From Pseudomonas chlororaphis (lineage in GTDB: Bacteria > Pseudomonadota > Gammaproteobacteria > Pseudomonadales > Pseudomonadaceae), in the NCBI RefSeq assembly GCF_003731765.1, contig NZ_MOAL01000001.1, positions 62,001 through 126,000 on the forward strand: 64,000 nucleotides of DNA. Direction: 5' to 3'. Shown here piece by piece: positions 55,145 to 64,000 of this stretch; the stretch's first letter is position 1; every line of letters starts with the position of its first letter. The notes below the pieces were generated by a model. That model saw nothing but the letters and a program-made list of their open reading frames with translations. It searched no databases and was not told the origin of the DNA. The position numbers were made by a program, and so were the translations under genes.

Positions 55145-55202
55145 CGGCCCCTCGTCAGCCGCTACCCTCTGATCGCCTGACACTGCACATTGCAACAATG
55201 AA

Positions 55203-55228
55203 AAAGGGCGATCCGTGGGTCGCCCTTT
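55203..55228. terminator. Bidirectional terminator between hypothetical gene and fdhA
   Basis: AAAGGGCGA (55203-55211) and TCGCCCTTT (55220-55228) form a nine-base-pair stem with an eight-base loop, with A run before and T-rich tail after. It lies between the convergent ends at 55144 and 55248. Confidence 0.88.
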
Positions 55229-55247
55229 CCTTCTATCGCCTCAAGCC

Positions 55248-56447
55248 TCAGGCGGCGCTGAACAGTTTGTGCGGGTCGATGACGAATTTCTTCGGTACAC
55301 CGGCATCGAACTCACCGTAACCCCGCGGCGCGTCGTCCAGGCTGATGACCTGCACCCCGACCACTTCGGCGATGTTGATGCGGTCCCACATGATCGCCTG
55401 CATCAACTGGCGGTTGTACTTCATCACCGGGGTCTGGCCGGTGTGGAAGCTGTGGGATTTGGCCCAACCCAGGCCGAAGCGAATGCTCAGGCTGCCGATC
55501 TTCGCCGCGGCATCCACGGCGCCCGGGTCTTCGGTGACGTACAGGCCGGGAATACCGATCTTGCCCGCTACCCGCACCACGCCCATCAGGGAGTTGAGCA
55601 CCGTGGCCGGGGCTTCGTGCTGGGCACCGGAATGGCCGTGGCCGCGAGCTTCGAAGCCCACCGCATCCACCGCGCAATCGACTTCCGGCTCGCCCAGCAG
55701 GGCGGCGATCTGTTCGTGCAGCGGGGTGTCCTGGGACAGGTCGGCGATTTCAAAGCCCTGGGCCTTGGCATGGGCCAGGCGCACCGGGTTGACGTCACCA
55801 ATGATCACCACTGCCGCCCCCAGCAGGCGCGCTGAGGCTGCAGCCGCCAGGCCCACCGGGCCGGCACCGGCCACATATACCGTGCTGCCCGGCCCGACGC
55901 CGGCCGTCACTGCGCCGTGATAACCCGTAGGCAGGATGTCGGAGAGGCACGTCAGGTCGCGGATTTTCTCCATGGCCTTGTCGCGGTCCGGCAGTTTCAG
56001 CAGGTTGAAGTCGGCATAGGGCACCAGCACGTATTCGGCCTGGCCACCGGTCCAGTCGCCCATGTCGACATAACCGTAGGCACCACCGGCGCGGGCCGGG
56101 TTGACGGTCAGGCAGACCCCGGTGTGCTGCTCCTTGCAGGAACGGCAGCGCCCGCACGCCACGTTGAACGGCACCGAAACCAGGTCGCCGATCTTCAGGT
56201 TCTCGACGTCGCTGCCCTTCTCGACCACTTCGCCGGTGATTTCATGACCCAGGACCAGACCGACCTGGGCAGTGGTACGGCCGCGCACCATGTGTTGGTC
56301 CGAGCCGCAGATGTTGGTGGAAACCACACGCAGGATCACGCCGTGCTCGATCTTCCGGCCGCGCGGGTCCTGCATTTTTGGATAGTCGATTTTCTGGACT
56401 TCGACCTTGCCATTGCCCAGATACACGACGCCACGATTACCAGACAT
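55248..56447 (-). CDS. fdhA: Glutathione-independent formaldehyde dehydrogenase
   Basis: This zinc- and NAD-dependent MDR enzyme oxidises formaldehyde to formate without glutathione. The 399-residue length equals P. putida FdhA as I recall it. The catalytic-zinc segment STNICGSDQHMVRGRTTAQV, structural-zinc cysteines CGRCRSCKEQHTGVC and dinucleotide-binding VYVAGAGPVGLAAAASARLL are present. The start at 56447 (MSGNRGVVYLGNG) has AGAGGTG upstream; the longer frame from 56525 runs through an inverted repeat. It is the last gene of the glyA-sox-purU-fdhA set and removes formaldehyde released by sarcosine demethylation. Confidence 0.95.
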   Translation of the reverse strand: MSGNRGVVYLGNGKVEVQKIDYPKMQDPRGRKIEHGVILRVVSTNICGSDQHMVRGRTTAQVGLVLGHEITGEVVEKGSDVENLKIGDLVSVPFNVACGRCRSCKEQHTGVCLTVNPARAGGAYGYVDMGDWTGGQAEYVLVPYADFNLLKLPDRDKAMEKIRDLTCLSDILPTGYHGAVTAGVGPGSTVYVAGAGPVGLAAAASARLLGAAVVIIGDVNPVRLAHAKAQGFEIADLSQDTPLHEQIAALLGEPEVDCAVDAVGFEARGHGHSGAQHEAPATVLNSLMGVVRVAGKIGIPGLYVTEDPGAVDAAAKIGSLSIRFGLGWAKSHSFHTGQTPVMKYNRQLMQAIMWDRINIAEVVGVQVISLDDAPRGYGEFDAGVPKKFVIDPHKLFSAA

Positions 56448-56491
56448 GTCAGTCACCTCTGTAGTTGTTGTTGTGAAGAGAGTGGAAGGAG

Positions 56492-56578
56492 CGTCAAGCT
56501 TCAAGCGGCACGCTATGAGCCGCAAGAAGAGTGAAAACCGCTGTTACTTGTCGCTTACCGCTTGGAGCTTGCTGCTGC
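56492..56578. repeat. Large imperfect inverted repeat between purU and fdhA
   Basis: GTCAAGCTTCAAGCGGCA at the left and TACCGCTTGGAGCTTGCT at the right pair imperfectly around a central region with its own ACTTGTCGC-like symmetry, forming a long stem-loop of about 85 bases in the 133-base gap. CAAGCTTCAAGC-type palindromes are repeated in Pseudomonas genomes. It may partly separate fdhA expression from the upstream operon. Confidence 0.6.
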
Positions 56579-56580
56579 TC

Positions 56581-57438
56581 TTAAAGAACAACGGTCCTAT
56601 TGGCGTTCAAGAACACCCGCCTTTCAATGTGATAACCCACGGCCCGGGCCAACGTCAGGCCTTCGATATCCCGCCCCTTGGCAATCAAGTCCTCGGGGTA
56701 GTGGCTGTGGTCCACCACTTCCACGCCCTGGGCGATGATCGGGCCTTCGTCCAGGTCGTTGTTGATGTAGTGAGCGGTCGCCCCCACCAGTTTCACGCCC
56801 TTGTTGTAGGCCTGGTGATAAGGCTTGGCGCCCTTGAAGCCCGGCAGCAGCGAGTGATGGATATTGATCGCCTTGCCATCGAGCTTGCGGCACAGCTCCG
56901 GCGACAGCACTTGCATGTAGCGCGCAAGGATCACCAATTCCGCACCGGACTCTTCAATCACCTGCCACACCTGGCGCTCCTGGGACGGCTTGTCGTTGGG
57001 GTCGAGGGGGAAATGGTAGTAGGGAATCTGGTGCCAGTCGGCCAAAGGTTTCAAATCAGGGTGATTGGAGACCACTGCCACTACGTCCATGGACAGCTGG
57101 CCGATGCGCTGGCGGTACAGCAGGTCATTGAGGCAGTGATCGGCCTTGGAGACCATGATCACTACTTTTGGCCGGTAGTTCGGTGCCGTCAGCTCGAAGT
57201 TCATGTCGAAGGCTTTGGCCCGTTCGGCCAGGCCGGTACTGAAACCCTGCTCGTCGAGGCCGTCCGGCTGGCGGAATTCCACACGAATAAAAAAACGGCC
57301 CGAGAGCCGGTCGTCGAAGGAATGGTGCTCAGTGACATAGCAGCCCTGCTCGAACAGAAAGCGGGTCACCGCGTCCACCGTGCCGAGCACGCTGGGGCAG
57401 TCGGCGGTCAAAATCCATGTGTCGGGTGCGCGGCTCAT
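56581..57438 (-). CDS. purU: Formyltetrahydrofolate deformylase
   Basis: PurU hydrolyses 10-formyl-THF to formate and THF, balancing one-carbon units. The 285-residue protein has an N-terminal ACT domain (WILTADCPSVLGTVDAVTRF) and a formyltransferase-like domain with INIHHSLLPGFKGAKPYHQA and the conserved TAHYINNDLDEGPIIAQGVE. The start at 57438 (MSRAPDTW) has GAGGAG eight bases upstream. It lies between soxG and fdhA, as in other pseudomonads. Confidence 0.95.
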   Translation of the reverse strand: MSRAPDTWILTADCPSVLGTVDAVTRFLFEQGCYVTEHHSFDDRLSGRFFIRVEFRQPDGLDEQGFSTGLAERAKAFDMNFELTAPNYRPKVVIMVSKADHCLNDLLYRQRIGQLSMDVVAVVSNHPDLKPLADWHQIPYYHFPLDPNDKPSQERQVWQVIEESGAELVILARYMQVLSPELCRKLDGKAINIHHSLLPGFKGAKPYHQAYNKGVKLVGATAHYINNDLDEGPIIAQGVEVVDHSHYPEDLIAKGRDIEGLTLARAVGYHIERRVFLNANRTVVL

Positions 57439-57478
57439 TACGGTTAACTCCTCAAGCAACTTCAGGTGGTGCGCCCCC

Positions 57479-57545
57479 TGCAGGAGCTGGGCTGGTCGAC
57501 GATAGCGGCCTTGAGGGCGCCATCGCCGGCAAGCCGGCTCCTACA
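57479..57545. repeat. Degenerate REPIN between soxG and purU
   Basis: TGCAGGAGCTGGGCTGGTCGACGATAGC at the left and CATCGCCGGCAAGCCGGCTCCTACA at the right are a diverged left and intact right REP pair, forming a REPIN in the 125-base gap. Confidence 0.75.
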
Positions 57546-57563
57546 GACAAGCGTCACCTCATG

Positions 57564-58196
57564 TCAGGCTTCTACGCGCAGGCCGTATTCGGCAGCGGCG
57601 TCCTGCAACCACAACCACCAGTAATCGGAGAAGCTGCGGCGCACCAGCAGCTCCCAGGTCTCCTCGCCTGTACGGCGGATCACCAGTTGCGACTTGGCGA
57701 ACACCGTGCCGATCGCCTTGCCCACCGGGAAGTTGTTGGGGTGTACGTCGTAGCTGGTGGACTTCATCAGCACCTGGCGCACGTTGGGACCGGACAGCTC
57801 AAGAATCTGCTGGCCGCCGCTGACGTTGACGATCTGAATGTGCAGGTCGCCCAGCGCCTCACGCAGTTGTTGCTCGGCAGCGAACTCGTCACCGCTCGGC
57901 ACAATCAGCAGCCATTCATCCGGACCCAGCCATTGCAGGCTGGTTTCGCCTTTGACGATAACGCTCAGCGCCGCTGGCAATTCGATGCCCAGGGCCTTGT
58001 GCACGCCGGCGGCGAACGCCGGGTCATGACCGTCGCCACGGAGGGTCAGGTGGCCGAGGAGTTTCTTCTCACGCAAGGTGACGCCGGCGTTCTTGCGGCC
58101 TTTGCCCACCAGGCTCGGCAGGTCGGCGTGATGCAGCGACGACTCGGCCTTGGCCCCAGTGGTCGGGCGTTGTTGGTAAACATTGGCTGCGGTCAT
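57564..58196 (-). CDS. soxG: Sarcosine oxidase gamma subunit
   Basis: The 210-residue gamma subunit of heterotetrameric sarcosine oxidase is recognised by SLQWLGPDEWLLIVPSGDEF, LSGPNVRQVLMKSTSYDVHP and ELLVRRSFSDYWWLWLQDAA. It has a GcvT-like fold and completes the alpha-beta-gamma-delta complex. The start MTAANVYQQR at 58196 is chosen; upstream in-frame codons run into the soxA-soxG hairpin. It lies 66 bases after soxA. Confidence 0.93.
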   Translation of the reverse strand: MTAANVYQQRPTTGAKAESSLHHADLPSLVGKGRKNAGVTLREKKLLGHLTLRGDGHDPAFAAGVHKALGIELPAALSVIVKGETSLQWLGPDEWLLIVPSGDEFAAEQQLREALGDLHIQIVNVSGGQQILELSGPNVRQVLMKSTSYDVHPNNFPVGKAIGTVFAKSQLVIRRTGEETWELLVRRSFSDYWWLWLQDAAAEYGLRVEA

Positions 58197-58222
58197 AAAG
58201 CACCTGTCTTGAATTCTGTGAT

Positions 58223-58247
58223 CGTTCCCACGCTCTGCGTGGGAACG
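58223..58247. repeat. Perfect palindrome in the soxA-soxG gap
   Basis: CGTTCCCACGC and GCGTGGGAACG form an 11-base-pair stem with a TCT loop in the 66-base space between soxA and soxG. GTTCCCACGCTCTGCGTGGGAAC-type sequences are a dispersed repeat in Pseudomonas. As no T run follows, it more likely shapes mRNA stability than ends transcription. Confidence 0.75.
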
Positions 58248-58262
58248 CCGCACTGGACGCTA

Positions 58263-61200
58263 TCAAATGTTCTGGCGGTCGCCTTTCGGGTCGAAGAACA
58301 CCGAGGACACAATCTCCGCCTCGATCACGCTGCCATCCGCCTGGGGCGAAAACACCCGTTCGCCGATGCGCTTCAAGCCGCCTTTGACCACACCCATGGC
58401 AAACGAATAACCCAGGGAGTTGTGCGCGTAGCTGGAGGTGACGTGGCCGACCATCTTCATCGGGATCGCCTGCTTGGCGTCGAACACCAACTGCGCGCCT
58501 TCCGGCAGCCACACGGTCGGGTCGATCGGCTTCAAGCCCACCAGTTGCTTGCGCTCCTCACGAACACAATCTTCACGGTTCATCCCGCGCCAGCCGATCC
58601 ACGAGAACGGCTTGGTACGGCCTACGCACCAGCCCATGTTCAAATCGTCCGGGGTCATGGAACCGTCGGTGTCCTGACCGACGATGATGAAGCCCTTCTC
58701 GGCCCGCAGCACGTGCATGGTCTCGGTGCCGTACGGCGTCAGGTTGTACTTCTTGCCGGCTTCGACAATCTGCTCCAGCACACCCATGGCGTAGTCGGCC
58801 TGGACGTTGACTTCGTACGACAGCTCGCCGGTGAACGAGATACGGAACACCCGCGCCGGCACACCGCCGACCAGGCCTTCTTTCCAGGTCATGAACGGGA
58901 AGCCGTCCTTGTCCAGGTCGATGTCGGTGACTTCGCTCAGCAGCTTGCGGCTGTTGGGGCCCGACAGGGTCATGGTGGCCCAGTGGTCGGTGACCGAGGT
59001 GAAGTACACCTTGAGCTCTGGCCATTCGGTCTGCTGGTAGATCTCCAGCCACTGCAGCACGCGGGCCGCGCCGCCGGTGGTGGTGGTCATCAAGAAGTGG
59101 TTATCGGCGAGGCAGGCGGTGACGCCGTCGTCGAAGACCATGCCGTCTTCCTTGCACATCAGGCCGTAACGGGCCTTGCCCACGTCGAGCTTGGTCCAGG
59201 CGTTGGTGTAGATGCGGTTGAGGAATTCACGGGCGTCCGGGCCCTGGATGTCGATCTTGCCCAGGGTCGAGGCGTCCAGCAGGCCGACGCTGTCGCGCAC
59301 CGCCAGGCATTCGCGCTTCACCGCGGCGTGCAGGTCTTCACCGTGTTTCGGGAAGTACCACGGACGCTTCCATTGCCCGACGTCTTCGAATTCGGCGCCG
59401 TTTTTCAGGTGCCACGAATGCAGCGCGGTGAAACGTACCGGCTCGAAGATATGCCCACAGTGACGGCCAGCCACCGCGCCGAAGGTCACCGGCGTGTAGT
59501 TCGGGCGGAACATGGTGGTGCCCATCTGCGGGATGGTCACGTTCAGCGAACGGGCGGCAATCGCCAGGCCGTTGACGTTGCCGAGCTTGCCCTGATCGGT
59601 ACCAAAACCCAGGGCGGTGTAGCGTTTGACGTGCTCGACCGACTCAAAACCTTCCCGGGTCGCCAGTTCGATGGCGGCGGCGGTGACATCGTTCTGCAGG
59701 TCGACAAATTGCTTGGGCGCCCGCGCCGTGCCTTTTTCGTGGGGCACCTGGAACAGCGCCAGGGTCGGCTCTTCAAGGCGGCTCAGGGCTTTGGGCAACA
59801 CGCCCTCTACCGCTTGGAACCCGGCTTCGCTGGCGGCGCGTACGCCCCCTTCAAAACCGTCGGCCAGGGAGTCGCCCAGGCTGTAGACACCGTTGATGCC
59901 GCCGACGCATACGCGTTTCTGCGGTGCCTCACCCGGTACAAAACCGAGGATGTCTTCACGCCAGACCGGCTTGCCACCCAAGTGCGAAGCCAGGTGCACC
60001 ACCGGGCTGTAGCCGCCGGAACTGGCAATCAGGTCGCAATCGAGCCATTCGCCGGGGCTGGTGACTTTATGGGCCTTGACGTCAATCGCCGCGATGCGCG
60101 CGGCGGTGACGTGCTTGCTGCCACGGGCTTCGATCACCGCACTGGAGGTGAGGATCCGGATGCCCTTGGCCCGTGCTTCTTCCACCAGGGCGCCGCGCGG
60201 GTTACTGCGGGCGTCGGCGATGGCCACCACTTGCAGACTGGCGTCGAGCCAGTCCAGGGCCACGCGGTAGGCGTGATCGTTGTTGGTGCTCAGCACCAGC
60301 TTCTTGCCCGGCGCCACGCCGTAGCGGCGCACGTAGGTGGAGACTGCGCCAGCCAGCATGTTGCCCGGCACGTCGTTGTTGCCGTAGACCAGTGGCCGCT
60401 CGTGGGTGCCGGTGGCCAGGACCACGCGCTTGGCCCGTACCCGGTGAATGCGCTGGCGCACCTGGCCGATCGGGGCACGGTCACCCAGGTGGTCGGTGAG
60501 GCGCTCGTGGATGGTCAGGAAATTGTGGTCGTGGTAGCCGTTGACCGTGGCCCGAGGCAGCAGGAGCACGTCGGGCAGGGCCTGGAGTTCAGCGATCACG
60601 CTGGCCACCCATTCCGCCGCCGGCTTGCCGTCCAGGCTCTCGCGACTGTCCAGCAGGCTGCCGCCGAACTCTTCCTGTTCGTCCGCCAGGATCACCCGGG
60701 CACCGCTGCGCGCCGCGGCCAAGGCGGCGGCCAGGCCGGCAGGGCCGGCACCGACAATCAGCACGTCGCAGTGCTGGTTCATGTTGTCGTAGGTGTCCGG
60801 ATCATTCTCGGTCGGCGAACGGCCGAGGCCCGCCGCCTTGCGGATGTACTTCTCGTAGGTCATCCAGAACGATTGCGGGTACATGAAGGTTTTGTAGTAG
60901 AAACCCGGCGGCATCAGCTTGCCGCCAACCTTGCCGAGGATGCCCATCATGTCGTTGTTGACGCTCGGCCAGCCGTTGGTGCTGGTGGCGACCAGACCTT
61001 GGTACAGCGCCTGTTGGGTGGCGCGCACGTTGGGGATCTGGGTGGCTTCGGTGGCACCGATCTGCAGCACCGCGTTGGGCTCTTCACAACCGGCGGCAAA
61101 GATGCCCCGAGGCCGGGAGTACTTGAAGCTGCGACCGATGATATCCACGCCGTTGGCCAGCAAGGCGGCGGCCAGGGTGTCGCCTTCAAAGCCTTTGTAG

Positions 61201-61280
61201 GTCTGGCCGTTGAAGGTGAAGGTCAGGACTTTATTGCGGTCGATCCGTCCACCGTTGGACAGGCGATTGGTCTGGCTCAT
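58263..61280 (-). CDS. soxA: Sarcosine oxidase alpha subunit
   Basis: The 1005-residue alpha subunit has an N-terminal 2Fe-2S-like fold domain (VLTFTFNGQTYKGFEGDTLA), an NAD/FAD-binding module (DVLIVGAGPAGLAAALAAAR; RVVLATGTHERPLVYGNNDV) and a C-terminal GcvT/aminomethyltransferase domain (GPDAREFLNRIYTNAWTKLD; RISFTGELSYEVNVQADYAM) that moves the oxidised methyl to THF. The complex oxidises sarcosine to glycine, peroxide and 5,10-methylene-THF. The long plus-strand frame across it is an artefact of GC content. Its start overlaps the soxD stop by four bases. Confidence 0.96.
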   Translation of the reverse strand: MSQTNRLSNGGRIDRNKVLTFTFNGQTYKGFEGDTLAAALLANGVDIIGRSFKYSRPRGIFAAGCEEPNAVLQIGATEATQIPNVRATQQALYQGLVATSTNGWPSVNNDMMGILGKVGGKLMPPGFYYKTFMYPQSFWMTYEKYIRKAAGLGRSPTENDPDTYDNMNQHCDVLIVGAGPAGLAAALAAARSGARVILADEQEEFGGSLLDSRESLDGKPAAEWVASVIAELQALPDVLLLPRATVNGYHDHNFLTIHERLTDHLGDRAPIGQVRQRIHRVRAKRVVLATGTHERPLVYGNNDVPGNMLAGAVSTYVRRYGVAPGKKLVLSTNNDHAYRVALDWLDASLQVVAIADARSNPRGALVEEARAKGIRILTSSAVIEARGSKHVTAARIAAIDVKAHKVTSPGEWLDCDLIASSGGYSPVVHLASHLGGKPVWREDILGFVPGEAPQKRVCVGGINGVYSLGDSLADGFEGGVRAASEAGFQAVEGVLPKALSRLEEPTLALFQVPHEKGTARAPKQFVDLQNDVTAAAIELATREGFESVEHVKRYTALGFGTDQGKLGNVNGLAIAARSLNVTIPQMGTTMFRPNYTPVTFGAVAGRHCGHIFEPVRFTALHSWHLKNGAEFEDVGQWKRPWYFPKHGEDLHAAVKRECLAVRDSVGLLDASTLGKIDIQGPDAREFLNRIYTNAWTKLDVGKARYGLMCKEDGMVFDDGVTACLADNHFLMTTTTGGAARVLQWLEIYQQTEWPELKVYFTSVTDHWATMTLSGPNSRKLLSEVTDIDLDKDGFPFMTWKEGLVGGVPARVFRISFTGELSYEVNVQADYAMGVLEQIVEAGKKYNLTPYGTETMHVLRAEKGFIIVGQDTDGSMTPDDLNMGWCVGRTKPFSWIGWRGMNREDCVREERKQLVGLKPIDPTVWLPEGAQLVFDAKQAIPMKMVGHVTSSYAHNSLGYSFAMGVVKGGLKRIGERVFSPQADGSVIEAEIVSSVFFDPKGDRQNI

Positions 61281-61579
61281 ACCTTCTCTCCAGCAGCCTT
61301 GGCGGTGAATTGCGGCTTGCTGCCAATCTTGTAGGTTTCAAGAATTTCGTAGGTCACGGTGTCGCGGGTGGCGTTGAAATACTGACGGCAACCGGCCGCA
61401 TGGATCCACAGCTCGTGGTGCAGGCCGCGGGGGTTGTCGCGGAAGAACATGTAGTCGCCCCACTGCTCGTCGGTGCAGGCATTCGGGTCGAGAGGGCGCG
61501 GAATATGCGCCTGGCCGGACGAATGGAATTCCTCTTCAGAGCGCAGTTCGCCGCAGTGAGGACAGAAGATATGCAACAT
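61277..61579 (-). CDS. soxD: Sarcosine oxidase delta subunit
   Basis: The 100-residue delta subunit carries a zinc site: MLHIFCPHCGELRSEEEF supplies two cysteines, with a His in FHSSGQAH and a later Cys in HAAGCRQYFNATRDTVTYEI. The segment DPNACTDEQWGDYMFFRDNP is typical of SoxD. It lies 14 bases after soxB and overlaps soxA by four bases in the soxBDAG operon. Confidence 0.95.
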   Translation of the reverse strand: MLHIFCPHCGELRSEEEFHSSGQAHIPRPLDPNACTDEQWGDYMFFRDNPRGLHHELWIHAAGCRQYFNATRDTVTYEILETYKIGSKPQFTAKAAGEKV

Positions 61580-61593
61580 AGGGATTTGTCCTT

Positions 61594-62844
61594 TTAGTGG
61601 GCGACCGCAGCAGCGCCGTGTTCATCGATCAACGCACCGTTGTGGAAACGGTCGATGGAGAAAGGAGCGGCCAGCGGGTGCATTTCGCCCTTGGCCAGGC
61701 TCGCAGCGAATACGTTGCCCGAGCCCGGGGTGGCCTTGAAGCCGCCAGTGCCCCAACCGCAGTTGAAGAACATGTTCGGCACCGGCGTCTTGGAGATGAT
61801 CGGGCAGGCGTCCGGGGTGGTGTCGACGATGCCGCCCCACTGGCGGTTCATGCGCACCCGGGACAGGACTGGGAACATCTCGACGATGGCCTGAATGGTG
61901 TGCTCGATCACCGGGTACGAACCGCGCTGGCCGTAGCCAACCCAGCCGTCGATACCGGCGCCGATCACCAGGTCGCCCTTGTCGGACTGGCTGATGTAGC
62001 CGTGCACGGCGTTGGACATGATCACGCTGTCGATAATCGGCTTGATCGGCTCCGACACCAGGGCCTGCAACGGGTGCGACTCGATCGGCAGGCGGAAGCC
62101 CGCGAGCTTGGCCATGTGCCCGGAATTACCGGCGGTGACCACGCCGACGCGCTTGGCGCCGATAAAACCCTTGTTGGTTTCAACGCCGATGCACACGCCG
62201 TTTTCCTTGCGGAAGCCGATGACTTCGGTTTGCTGGATCAGGTCCACGCCCAGGGCATCGGCCGCACGAGCAAAGCCCCAAGCCACGGCATCGTGACGGG
62301 CCACGCCACCGCGACGTTGCACGGTAGCGCCGAGCACCGGGTAACGGGTGTTCTTCGAGCAATCCAGGTAGGGGATTTCGTCCGCCACTTGCTTGGCGTT
62401 GAGCAGTTCGCCGTCGACGCCGTTGAGGCGGTTGGCGCTGACCCGACGCTCGGAATCACGAATGTCCTGCAGGGTGTGGCACAGGTTGTAGACGCCGCGC
62501 TGGGAGAACATGACGTTGTAGTTCAGGTCCTGGGACAGACCTTCCCAGAGCTTCATCGCGTGTTCGTAGAGGTGCGCCGACTCGTCCCACAGGTAGTTGG
62601 AACGCACGATGGTGGTGTTGCGCGCGGTGTTGCCGCCGCCCAACCAGCCCTTCTCGACCACGGCGACGTTGGTGATGCCGTGCTCCTTGGCCAGGTAGTA
62701 AGCCGTGGCCAGGCCGTGCCCGCCGCCGCCGACGATGACCACGTCGTAGACTTTTTTCGGGGTCGGCGTGCGCCACATGCGCTGCCAGTTTTCATGGTGG
62801 CTGAGGGAGTGCTTGAAGAGGCCGAAGCCTGAGTAGCGTTGCAT
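61594..62844 (-). CDS. soxB: Sarcosine oxidase beta subunit
   Basis: The 416-residue beta subunit is a DadA/GlpO-type FAD protein with dinucleotide motif [20 protein letters not shown], family start [20 protein letters not shown] and C-terminal [20 protein letters not shown]. It holds the covalent FMN and the site of sarcosine oxidation. The second ATG (62844) is chosen because GGAG is eight bases before it and two before the ATG at 62850. It follows glyA by 22 bases. Confidence 0.96.
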   Translation of the reverse strand: MQRYSGFGLFKHSLSHHENWQRMWRTPTPKKVYDVVIVGGGGHGLATAYYLAKEHGITNVAVVEKGWLGGGNTARNTTIVRSNYLWDESAHLYEHAMKLWEGLSQDLNYNVMFSQRGVYNLCHTLQDIRDSERRVSANRLNGVDGELLNAKQVADEIPYLDCSKNTRYPVLGATVQRRGGVARHDAVAWGFARAADALGVDLIQQTEVIGFRKENGVCIGVETNKGFIGAKRVGVVTAGNSGHMAKLAGFRLPIESHPLQALVSEPIKPIIDSVIMSNAVHGYISQSDKGDLVIGAGIDGWVGYGQRGSYPVIEHTIQAIVEMFPVLSRVRMNRQWGGIVDTTPDACPIISKTPVPNMFFNCGWGTGGFKATPGSGNVFAASLAKGEMHPLAAPFSIDRFHNGALIDEHGAAAVAH

Positions 62845-62866
62845 AGTCATTACTCCAAAACGGCTC

Positions 62867-64000
<1,134 letters not shown>

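Noticed and set aside
57417..61334. Very long plus-strand reading frame (about 1300 codons) across soxG and soxA
   Set aside because: It is antisense to two clearly recognisable Sox subunits, shows no domain motif and is explained by GC-rich codon bias that removes stops on the opposite strand.

Overview
The window is chromosomal DNA of a Pseudomonas, most likely of the P. fluorescens group. It is GC-rich with dense, overlapping operons. Gene order follows two blocks known from other pseudomonads: davBA next to pqqF-ABCDE as in P. putida, and the creBCD / fiu / glcB / bioBFHCD / fadE block as in P. aeruginosa. REP/REPIN palindromes typical of the group (ends like GTAGGAGC...GGCTTGCC) lie in several gaps. 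I see no tRNA or rRNA gene, transposase, prophage or CRISPR array. The window is almost entirely conserved core or shared genome, and I found no clearly new multi-gene system. The new-looking material is mainly regulatory sites and small genes.

Layout: (1) 1-3.4 kb: the tail of a sugar-binding protein, an Lrp-type regulator, and davB-davA, the first two steps of L-lysine degradation through 5-aminovaleramide. (2) 3.4-11.3 kb: pqqF and pqqABCDE plus an S9 peptidase, which together make pyrroloquinoline quinone. (3) 11.3-14.8 kb: a Pmp3-type membrane peptide, a class III aminotransferase coupled to a MOSC protein, and a divergent LysR regulator. (4) 15-22.2 kb: three ~600-residue acyl-CoA dehydrogenases on the minus strand, interrupted by a diguanylate cyclase; the first-transcribed has a PsrA-like operator. 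(5) 22.5-27.5 kb: a small flagellar-axial-like protein and the biotin genes bioB-F-H-C-D. (6) 27.5-34.2 kb: comF, whose first codons contain a BirA-type operator facing bioB, a ModE-like regulator, a Tat-exported PhoX-like protein, SrkA kinase, RarD permease and a GcvR-like ACT protein. A REPIN array and a DnaA-box cluster lie in the gaps.

(7) 34.2-40.3 kb: glcB (glyoxylate shunt) with a long leader, a receiver-only response regulator, and a cNMP/CBS/DUF294 signalling protein coupled to a DnaQ-like exonuclease. (8) 40.4-46.3 kb: an iron-starvation cell-surface signalling system (FecI-type sigma, FecR-type anti-sigma, STN-containing TonB receptor; fiuIRA by synteny), followed by a PepSY membrane protein and two small membrane proteins. 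(9) 46.4-55.2 kb: a GST, creD-creC-creB, a retropepsin-like PF05618 protein, a PlsC-type acyltransferase, a DUF2780 protein, an ECF sigma/anti-sigma pair and a hypothetical protein. (10) 55.2-64 kb, minus strand: glyA-soxBDAG-purU-fdhA, which oxidises sarcosine and handles the released one-carbon units (5,10-methylene-THF, formate, formaldehyde, serine/glycine).

Start codons were chosen by Shine-Dalgarno spacing and family length, so several differ from the longest reading frame. Gene names rest on motif recognition and synteny from memory. No database search was run.
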